This document shows positions 8,251-13,495 of a stretch of 17,507 nt of DNA, piece after piece. The notes beneath the pieces were generated by a model, which did no database searches, was not told the DNA's origin, and worked only from the letters and a program-made list of their open reading frames with translations. Both the position numbers and the translations under genes were made by a program. The stretch is taken from the NCBI GenBank assembly GCA_023387235.1, contig JAEWIJ010000074.1:1-17507 (forward strand), read 5' to 3'. The number at the start of each line of letters is the position of its first letter. Positions within the stretch are counted from its first letter, which is position 1. The DNA comes from Pseudomonadota bacterium. Lineage in GTDB: Bacteria; Pseudomonadota; Alphaproteobacteria; Rhizobiales; Hyphomicrobiaceae.

Positions 8251-9015
8251 TCAACTGCCGCCGTGCGGCCCGCGCGACATCCGCCCGATAAAGCCTTGCT
8301 TGCGGAAGCTCGCGACCAGCGCCTCGGGATCGTAGATCTTATCCAGCCACTCAACGAACGGCATGGGAGTTCGCGCGTCATATTCGAGATACTGATCGAA
8401 CAGGTGATCGAGGATGCCGGTCTTCGTCATCCGGATATGGCCATAGCGGAGCGAGAGCTGGTGGCGCGCCTCGGCAACCGGGACATTCTCTCTCAGGATC
8501 AGGTAGAGCGCGCAGAAAAGTCCGGTGCGATCGGAGCCGGACTTGCAATGGATGAGCGTCGGCCGGTCGATGGCCTCAATGAGCGCACGCATGGCCGCAA
8601 TATCCTGGCGCGGTGGAGCCGCCCGCGACCGCAATCTCAAATCGACGAGGTCCAGGCCCAATCGGTCGCACGTCTCCTTCTCGAGCCAGTATCCGCCGTA
8701 CAGTTCCTCGCCGCGCAGATTGATCACGCGCCGGATGCCGCGCTTCGCTGCCGCCCTCAGATGGCGTGGCGCCGGCTGCGCCGACCGCCACACGCCGTCG
8801 GTCACCTGATGCAGGTTGCCGTAGACCTCGCGAATGAAGCCATAATCGATGAGCCAAAGGTCCAGGTGATGCACCACATGGCCAAAGCGGCGCACCAGCC
8901 ACGGGGGCAGGGCCGCGCCGGCGCTCGCCTGCCACGCGCGGAAGTTTCGCCGAAACCGGCGCTTGCGTTCTCTTGCGAGCTTCCCCATCAGCAACCGCAA
9001 TGACCCTTTCGTCAT
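8251..9015 (-). CDS. Tyrosine/dual-specificity phosphatase family protein
   Basis: This 254-residue cytosolic protein carries the P-loop of cysteine phosphatases, IHCKSGSDRTG (155-165), with nucleophile C157 and phosphate-binding R163. D125 in VDLRLRSR is a candidate general acid. The N-terminal 45 residues are very basic, including RERKRRFRRNFR, and could favour membrane-surface or nucleic-acid contact. The substrate is unknown: members of this family act on phosphoproteins, phosphoinositides or other phosphate esters. The gene lies between an MsbA-type exporter and waaA, which suggests, without proving, a role in envelope lipid or polysaccharide metabolism. The ATG at 9015 has no clear ribosome site; a TTG six codons in (after AAAGGG) or the ATG at codon 10 are alternatives. 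The ATG overlaps the stop of a short upstream frame. Confidence 0.85.
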   Translation of the reverse strand: MTKGSLRLLMGKLARERKRRFRRNFRAWQASAGAALPPWLVRRFGHVVHHLDLWLIDYGFIREVYGNLHQVTDGVWRSAQPAPRHLRAAAKRGIRRVINLRGEELYGGYWLEKETCDRLGLDLVDLRLRSRAAPPRQDIAAMRALIEAIDRPTLIHCKSGSDRTGLFCALYLILRENVPVAEARHQLSLRYGHIRMTKTGILDHLFDQYLEYDARTPMPFVEWLDKIYDPEALVASFRKQGFIGRMSRGPHGGS

Positions 9016-9050
9016 ATCCGGCGGGAGCCGCGGGACAAAACCCGCGTCAT
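9012..9050 (-). other. Possible short leader frame coupled to the phosphatase gene
   Basis: A 12-codon frame from ATG 9050 ends in a TGA that overlaps the phosphatase ATG as ATGA. The phosphatase start itself lacks a clear ribosome site, and the perfect hairpin CGCGGG-ACAAAA-CCCGCG (9029-9046) lies inside this short frame. The same frame stays open upstream to 9278 (88 codons) but that longer product resembles nothing I recognise. Translation of either is unproven. Confidence 0.2.
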
Positions 9051-9107
9051 CACGCCGGCTTTTTCCGCAACCCCGACTCCCCTCACCCCTTGGCGAACGT
9101 GCTTATC

Positions 9108-9126
9108 GCCTGTATCGATGACAGGC
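9108..9126. repeat. Inverted repeat GCCTGT-7-ACAGGC
   Basis: A perfect six-base inverted repeat around the loop ATCGATG, inside the gap between the phosphatase and waaA. It could be an operator or an RNA hairpin. Confidence 0.3.
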
Positions 9127-9142
9127 AAATGCGGCTGAGGTC

Positions 9143-9169
9143 GCCCTGCCGGCGATGGCGCCGCAGGGC
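9143..9169. repeat. Strong hairpin with an 11-pair stem and one bulge
   Basis: GCCCTGC (9143-9149) pairs with GCAGGGC (9163-9169); after a single bulged C (9150), GGCG (9151-9154) pairs with CGCC (9159-9162) around the loop ATGG. No T-run follows on either strand, so it is not an intrinsic terminator. It is the most stable-looking structure in the gap. Confidence 0.45.
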
Positions 9170-9234
9170 TGACGGAAGGGGCGCCAAGCGCGGCGATATG
9201 GCACCGGACGGGTTGGCCGTTTGCGTCTAAAGGG

Positions 9235-9249
9235 ACCGATCGCATCGGT
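9235..9249. repeat. Inverted repeat ACCGAT-CGC-ATCGGT
   Basis: A perfect six-base dyad with a three-base centre, the size of a typical operator, about 210 bases before the waaA start. Confidence 0.3.
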
Positions 9250-9386
9250 ATCGTGCTCTGTCCGCAGGGCAGCTCCAAAGGACGCGAACGCCCGGTGTAT
9301 CGCGCGGCCTGATGCCGCCAAGCTGCCTCGCGTCTGGAGTGTCACGATTGCGGAACGATGTTCCAGCAGGATTGGGGCGCGAACGC

Positions 9387-9425
9387 CGGTGCCGACCCGC
9401 ACCGATGGCAATGCCTTGTTTTTGT
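9387..9425 (+). terminator. Hairpin plus T-rich stretch upstream of waaA
   Basis: CGGTGC (9387-9392) pairs with GCACCG (9399-9404) around CGACCC. It is followed 11 bases later by TTGTTTTTGT (9416-9425), with a small GGC-AAT-GCC dyad between. The distance from stem to T-run is longer than in a standard intrinsic terminator, so this is only a candidate end for a plus-strand RNA from the gap. Confidence 0.25.
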
Positions 9426-9460
9426 CCGGAGCTTAGGCTCGGCCCGAGGAGCACACGAGC

Positions 9461-10777
9461 ATGAGCAGCCAGGCGGCGCTCGGCGGTCGACCGCCACTGC
9501 CCCTCGCTCTGCGCACGTACCGTGCCGTGATGTCGCTCGCGCGTCCGGCCATGTGGGTGCTCCTGCGCCGCCGGGCGGAGCGCGGGAAGGAAGACCGCAC
9601 GCGCCGGTCGGAGCGCTACGGCATTGCCGGCATTCCCCGCCCCCAAGGCGATCTTCTCTGGCTGCATGCGGCGAGCGTCGGCGAGACAAATGCCGTGCTC
9701 CCTTTGATCGAGCGCGTGCTCACTGCCCGCACCAATCTGACCGTGCTCCTCACCACGGGCACGGTGACATCGGCCGGGCTCGCAGCCAAGCGGCTGCCGG
9801 CGCGCGCGCTGCATCAGTACTTGCCACTCGACTCGGCCCCCTATATGCGCCGCTTTCTCGATCACTGGCGGCCGACGGTTGCCGTTCTCACCGAGCAGGA
9901 AATCTGGCCCAATCTCATTCTCGAGGCGCACGCGCGCGGCATCCGCCTCGCACTCATCAATGCCCGCATGTCCGTCCGCAGTCTCGCGCGCTGGCAGGGC
10001 AAGCCCAATGTCGCCAAGGCGCTCTTCGGCCGGCTCGATGCCGTGCTCGCCCAGAACGATCAGCTCGCGCGGGCGCTTGCCTCCCTCGGCGCGCTCAATG
10101 CCGCAGCGGTCGGCAATCTGAAGCTCGATGCCCCGCTCCTGCCGATCGACGAGGCGGCCTCGACCGCGCTCAGCGCCGCGCTCGCCGGGCGGCAGCGGTT
10201 CGTCGCGGCAAGCACGCACCCGGGCGAGGAAGCGATCGTCGCAACGGCCCACCGCATCATGCGCTCGGAGTTTCCGGATCTCTGCACGATCATCGCGCCG
10301 CGCCATCCGCATCGCGGGCCGCAGATCGCCGCCGATCTGGCCGCGGCGGGGCATACTGTCGCCCTGCGCTCGCGCGGCGAGCTGCCGCGCGTCGACACCG
10401 GCATCTACATTGCCGATACGATCGGCGAGCTCGGCACGCTCTATTCCGTGGGACGCATTGCCTTCATCGGCGGCTCGCTCGTCGACCGCGGCGGACAGAA
10501 CCCCATCGAGGCCGTCCGGCTCGATGCGTGCGTGCTCGTCGGGCCGTACAGGTCGAGCTTTTCGGACATCTATGAGCCGCTGCTCACGGCCGGCGGCGCT
10601 ATCGAAGTCCGCAGCGGTGAGGACATCGCGAACCAGATTTCGGCATGGCTACGAACCCCGACAAGCCGCGATGCCGTCGCCGCCATCGCAAGCCTGACGC
10701 TCGAACAGCTCTCGGGTGGCCTCGAGCGGACGACGCAGGCGATCGTCGCCATGCTTGATCAGCCGCGCGGTCGCTAG
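9461..10777 (+). CDS. waaA: 3-deoxy-D-manno-octulosonic acid (Kdo) transferase WaaA
   Basis: A 438-residue inner-membrane-associated glycosyltransferase (GT30, also called KdtA) that transfers Kdo from CMP-Kdo to lipid IVA. The N-terminal hydrophobic stretch (about 20-36) is the usual membrane anchor. The catalytic-base region reads SERYG (E51). Family signatures follow in order: HAASVGE (69-75), TEQEIWPNL (144-152), NARMS (167-171), STHPGEE (251-257), PRHPHR (280-285) and FIGGSLVDRGGQNPIE (335-350). The ATG at 9461 has GAGGAG at 9446-9451, nine bases upstream. It is the core gene of the envelope neighbourhood. Its stop is 11 bases from the stop of the convergent yqgE-type gene, with the palindrome GCTAGCTAGC (10773-10782) at the junction. 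Confidence 0.95.
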   Translation: MSSQAALGGRPPLPLALRTYRAVMSLARPAMWVLLRRRAERGKEDRTRRSERYGIAGIPRPQGDLLWLHAASVGETNAVLPLIERVLTARTNLTVLLTTGTVTSAGLAAKRLPARALHQYLPLDSAPYMRRFLDHWRPTVAVLTEQEIWPNLILEAHARGIRLALINARMSVRSLARWQGKPNVAKALFGRLDAVLAQNDQLARALASLGALNAAAVGNLKLDAPLLPIDEAASTALSAALAGRQRFVAASTHPGEEAIVATAHRIMRSEFPDLCTIIAPRHPHRGPQIAADLAAAGHTVALRSRGELPRVDTGIYIADTIGELGTLYSVGRIAFIGGSLVDRGGQNPIEAVRLDACVLVGPYRSSFSDIYEPLLTAGGAIEVRSGEDIANQISAWLRTPTSRDAVAAIASLTLEQLSGGLERTTQAIVAMLDQPRGR

Positions 10778-10788
10778 CTAGCCTGAAA

Positions 10789-11385
10789 CTAAGCGTGGCC
10801 CGCTTCGCTATGGAGGTGTGAAAGCTCGACGCCGATCTTGGATAGCGCCCGCACGTACTTGAGCTCTAGGTCGGTATCGAAAATCAGATCGCGATCGGCC
10901 GGGCAGTGCAGCCAGCCGTTGGCGCCGATCTCCGCTTCGAGTTGTCCCGGCGCCCAACCCGAATAACCGAGCGCCAGCACCGAGCGGCGCGGCCCTTGCC
11001 CCGCGGCCATAGCCTTCAGGATCTCGATCGTCGCCGTCAGGCAGATGCCGTCGCCGATCGCGAGGGTCGATTCCTCCGCGAAATAGTCGTTCGTGTGGAG
11101 GACGAAGCCGCGCTCGGTCGAGACCGGCCCCCCATTCAGCACACTCTGCTCGAGGAAGGTTTCCGTCCCTTCGTCGCCAAGTCCGAGCTGCTCGACGAGA
11201 TCGCCGAGCGAGACATCCGGCGAGCGCTGATTGACGATCAGCCCCATGGCGCCCTCGGCCGAGTGCGAGCACATGTAGATCACCGAGCGGCGAAACCGCC
11301 GGTCGCCCATGGTCGGCATGGCGACGAGAAGCTGCCCGCTGAGGTAGCTGGTGCTCGAGACGCGGCGTTTGCGTGCCTGATCCAT
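10789..11385 (-). CDS. YqgE/AlgH family protein (UPF0301, DUF179)
   Basis: This protein of 198 residues matches the YqgE/AlgH family over its length: an N-terminal LSGQLLVAMPTMGD followed by RRFRRSVIYMCSHS, then GAMGLIVNQ, VLNGGPVSTERGFVLH and LALGYSGWAPGQLEAEI. The family is widespread and soluble; AlgH was linked to alginate regulation in Pseudomonas, but the biochemical function is not established. The start is ambiguous: GTG 11388 and ATG 11385 are adjacent codons in the same frame, and no good ribosome site decides between them; I chose ATG. It converges on waaA and is divergent from the DsbD-like gene, so shared function with either is not implied. Confidence 0.92.
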   Translation of the reverse strand: MDQARKRRVSSTSYLSGQLLVAMPTMGDRRFRRSVIYMCSHSAEGAMGLIVNQRSPDVSLGDLVEQLGLGDEGTETFLEQSVLNGGPVSTERGFVLHTNDYFAEESTLAIGDGICLTATIEILKAMAAGQGPRRSVLALGYSGWAPGQLEAEIGANGWLHCPADRDLIFDTDLELKYVRALSKIGVELSHLHSEAGHA

Positions 11386-11573
11386 CACCGCAGATTAACG
11401 CTTGCCGCGGCAGAATGTGAAGCCGTGATTTCTACCGAGATCGGCGTCGGGTATTGTCATCGCGTTGAAAGTGCGTTGCGATCTCGGATGCACCGAAACT
11501 TGATCCGCCGCGAGCAGATCGTCACTTCACATCGGGAGCGCGCTCGCTACGATCCGGCCGACTGGAGGCCAAA

Positions 11574-12428
11574 GTGCGCCGTTTTCTACTGACCCTTGCT
11601 GTGGGTATGTTGTCTGCTGGTCTGCTTCGGGCAGCCGATGCCACGTCCCCGCCACTTGCTTCGCCGTGGACCAAGCACAAGTTCGCTCAGGCGCGCCTCA
11701 TCGCGGGCGGAAGTGTTCCGGATGCGCCGCCCGGCACGATCGCCGCCGGCCTCGAGATCGAGCTCGCCGACGGCTGGAAAACGTACTGGCGCAATCCCGG
11801 CTCGTCCGGCGTGCCGCCCTTGTTCGACTGGTCGGACGCATCGAATCTTGCTTCTGCCGAGGTGCGCTATCCGGCGCCGACGCGGTATGCCGATCGCGGT
11901 GGTGATACCATCGGCTACAAACGCCATCTCATTTTCCCGATCATCGTGCGGCCCACCGATCCACAGCGCGAGACCGCGCTCGATGTGTCGGTCGAGTTCG
12001 GGGTCTGTAAGGACATCTGCATTCCCATGCAGGCGCGCCTCGCCCTGACCATTCCGCCCCAATCCGGGAAAGATCTCGTCTCCGGCGACCTTGCGCGCGC
12101 GCTTGACCGCGTCCCCCGCCCGCTCGATGCGCGCCGCCCCTCGGATCCGCGACTCGGCAAGACGACGGTCTCCCTCGATACCGACAAGCCCGTGATCCGG
12201 CTCGAAGCGACCTTCCCCGGCGGTGCCGAGAACGCGGATATTTTCATCGAGGCTCCGGACGGGCTCTGGATTCCCATGACCCGGCGCGACGGCCAGCCGG
12301 CGGGCGAAACCGCACGGTTCATCGTCGACATGACGGAGGCCGACATCGCCGAGCTCAAGGGCAAAACGGCCCGCGTTACGCTGGTCTCCCCGCGCGGGCA
12401 GTCCGAGGCGACCCTTCGCCTCGAGTAG
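11574..12428 (+). CDS. Periplasmic DsbD N-terminal-domain-like protein
   Basis: A 284-residue exported protein: signal peptide (about 1-22, LLRAADA), then an immunoglobulin-like DsbD N-terminal domain. The motif DGWKTYWRNPGSSGVPP (66-82) and the cysteine pair FGVCKDICIP (C145, C149) are characteristic. In full DsbD and ScsB proteins this domain receives electrons from a membrane domain and passes them to periplasmic thiol proteins. Here there is no eight-helix membrane domain and no thioredoxin domain, so it must use a partner encoded elsewhere or have another role. C-x3-C spacing differs from the C-x5-C of E. coli DsbD but is common in these shorter relatives. Translation starts at GTG 11574 with GGAGG at 11564-11568, five bases upstream, which decides the start. 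Confidence 0.85.
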   Translation: MRRFLLTLAVGMLSAGLLRAADATSPPLASPWTKHKFAQARLIAGGSVPDAPPGTIAAGLEIELADGWKTYWRNPGSSGVPPLFDWSDASNLASAEVRYPAPTRYADRGGDTIGYKRHLIFPIIVRPTDPQRETALDVSVEFGVCKDICIPMQARLALTIPPQSGKDLVSGDLARALDRVPRPLDARRPSDPRLGKTTVSLDTDKPVIRLEATFPGGAENADIFIEAPDGLWIPMTRRDGQPAGETARFIVDMTEADIAELKGKTARVTLVSPRGQSEATLRLE

Positions 12429-12456
12429 GCTGGATTTTTCCCCGCTCCGGGTATGC

Positions 12457-12485
12457 TTGCACTTGCGATAGACGCAAGATATGTT
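12457..12485 (+). promoter_or_regulatory. Sigma70-type promoter for tRNA-Ser
   Basis: TTGCAC (12457-12462) and TATGTT (12480-12485) have an ideal 17-base spacer and lie about 50 bases before the mature tRNA. A perfect inverted repeat CTTGCG-ATAGA-CGCAAG (12462-12478) nearly fills the spacer, which is where a repressor could bind. Confidence 0.5.
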
Positions 12486-12534
12486 CCGCGCGCCGTTCGA
12501 ACCGTGTTCTCCACGAGGCTCGGGTCACGGCTCC

Positions 12535-12624
12535 GGAGAGGTGGCAGAGTGGTCGATCGCGCCGCACTCGAAATGCGGAGTACGGGCAACCGTACCGGGG
12601 GTTCGAATCCCTCCCTCTCCGCCA
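12535..12624 (+). tRNA. tRNA-Ser (anticodon CGA)
   Basis: A complete class II tRNA with an encoded CCA end. The acceptor stem is GGAGAGG (12535-12541) with CCTCTCC (12614-12620), discriminator G and CCA at 12622-12624. The anticodon stem CCGCA/TGCGG holds loop CTCGAAA, giving anticodon CGA (12569-12571), which reads the serine codon UCG. The long variable arm GTACGG-GCAA-CCGTAC (12580-12595) is diagnostic of serine. The T-loop is TTCGAAT (12602-12608) with a five-pair stem containing one G-U pair. It is a single tRNA gene, transcribed in the same direction as the preceding DsbD-like gene but with its own likely promoter. No second copy of its 3' end was noticed in the window. Confidence 0.97.
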
Positions 12625-12629
12625 GAATC

Positions 12630-12658
12630 TCTTGAAGTTAATATATTTTTCTTCGAGA
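12630..12658 (+). terminator. Weak stem-loop with T-rich loop after tRNA-Ser
   Basis: TCTTGAAG (12630-12637) can pair with CTTCGAGA (12651-12658) with one G-U pair; the T-run (12646-12650) lies in the loop and not after the stem. It may help end the tRNA transcript but is not a standard terminator. Confidence 0.25.
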
Positions 12659-12682
12659 CCGCTCGGGGCCCGGCAGGGAGCT

Positions 12683-13342
12683 TCACTCCTGCAAGGGCTG
12701 CAGCATCTCGTGAAGGGCGCGAGACAACGAGGCCCGGGCCTCGACAAGCGATGAAATGTCGCTCGAACCTTCCAGATGCGGCTCGATGCTCTTCAAGTGA
12801 AGCGCGGTTCCGACCAAGTGCTGCATGGCGGTGTCGTGCATGTGCAGGGCGATGCGCTGGCGCTCGGCATCGCGAATCCGCAGCACGCGCGCCCGTAGCT
12901 TCTTGAGCTCCGACTTCCTTTTTGCGCCCTCGGTTATGTCGGTGCCGACACCGAGAATGCACTTGGCTGTCTTGCTGTCCGCCGCGCGAGAAATCACTTT
13001 CTGGCGGCACCGGATGAGCTTGTAGTGACCCGAAGCGTGGAGAACGCGATACGTGGCCATCGAGACGTCGGCGTCCGACATCCATTCCTGCCTGGCGTAA
13101 TGCGCTTGCGCGTACGCAAGATCGTCGGGATGAATGCGACTCTGGATATCCTCGCTCCGCAATCCAATGAGCTGCTCGGGCGTATAGCCCAGCATCATGG
13201 TGCTGCTGGAGCTGAAGAAAACGTAACGACTTTCGAGGCGGTCATACACGTATATCAAGTCCGGGCTGGCCTCGAGGATCAAACGAAGAAGACGATCGCC
13301 AAAAGGTGCGCCAGCAATGCCGTTCCGTTCCCTCGAAGCCAT
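12683..13342 (-). CDS. PAS-HisKA_3 protein lacking a kinase ATPase domain
   Basis: This 219-residue protein has a PAS domain (about 18-137, with YVFFSSSSTMMLGYTPEQL and the closing GVGTDITE), then a coiled helix and a HisKA_3 dimerisation segment with DAERQRIALHMHDTAMQHLVG. In HisKA_3 kinases of the NarL/UhpB type the phosphorylated histidine sits in this ERxRIAxxxHD box, here H169. The protein stops about 50 residues later, where an ATPase domain of roughly 100 residues would normally follow. It is therefore a truncated kinase, or a domain that works in dimers with others. The start is well supported: AGGAGG lies six bases before the ATG at 13342. The stop is only 58 bases from the 3' end of tRNA-Ser. 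No regulator gene is next to it. Family call is good; function is unknown. Confidence 0.8.
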   Translation of the reverse strand: MASRERNGIAGAPFGDRLLRLILEASPDLIYVYDRLESRYVFFSSSSTMMLGYTPEQLIGLRSEDIQSRIHPDDLAYAQAHYARQEWMSDADVSMATYRVLHASGHYKLIRCRQKVISRAADSKTAKCILGVGTDITEGAKRKSELKKLRARVLRIRDAERQRIALHMHDTAMQHLVGTALHLKSIEPHLEGSSDISSLVEARASLSRALHEMLQPLQE

Positions 13343-13436
13343 GCGACGCCTCCTACTAGTCGACGTCCGGTAGTGTTGCTCAATTAGATGCGTATGGCAT
13401 CATCGGTTTCTCTCCCCATACGAAAATCAGGGTCTG

Positions 13437-13493
13437 CATCCAGATGGATGAGGGTTCTCCCTACCTTCTCTCGCTCGATGGCAGGTCGCGAGC
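13437..13493 (-). terminator. Small hairpins after the permease gene
   Basis: The 153-base gap after the permease stop contains GCTCG/CGAGC (13473-13493), AGGG-TTCT-CCCT (13451-13462) and CATCC-AGAT-GGATG (13437-13450). None is followed by a convincing T-run. They could protect or end the importer mRNA; the same gap must also hold any promoter of the PAS-HisKA_3 gene. Confidence 0.2.
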
Positions 13494-13495
13494 CG

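Larger units (their letters stand above)
9016..9460. other. 445-base gap with no convincing gene, rich in dyads
   Basis: Between the divergent phosphatase and waaA genes I see no protein I can support: several frames are open but all read as arginine/proline-rich GC-driven sequence without a ribosome site. The gap instead holds several perfect or near-perfect hairpins (9029-9046, 9108-9126, 9143-9169, 9235-9249, 9352-9364, 9387-9404) and ends with a T-rich stretch at 9416-9425. It must contain the promoters of both flanking genes and may encode a structured RNA. Confidence 0.5.

Noticed and set aside
5949..8381. An 810-codon open frame on the minus strand, antisense to the ABC exporter
   Set aside because: The exporter on the plus strand has every ABC motif; the minus frame also runs across the kinase start and the phosphatase end and looks like no protein family.
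9352..9364. GGAAC-GAT-GTTCC as a LexA-type SOS box
   Set aside because: The spacing of three does not fit the alphaproteobacterial direct-repeat LexA site with seven bases between, so I treat it as an unassigned dyad.
9227..10354. A 375-codon minus-strand frame overlapping waaA
   Set aside because: waaA is unambiguous on the plus strand; the antisense product is Arg/Gly/Ala-rich without domains.
12535..12682. tRNA-Ser as an attachment site for an integrated element
   Set aside because: No integrase gene and no repeated tRNA 3' end was noticed in the window; neighbours have ordinary chromosomal character.
12525..13085. A minus-strand frame of 186 codons running through the tRNA-Ser gene
   Set aside because: It overlaps a perfect tRNA and lies out of frame with the PAS protein, which has clear motifs and a strong ribosome site.
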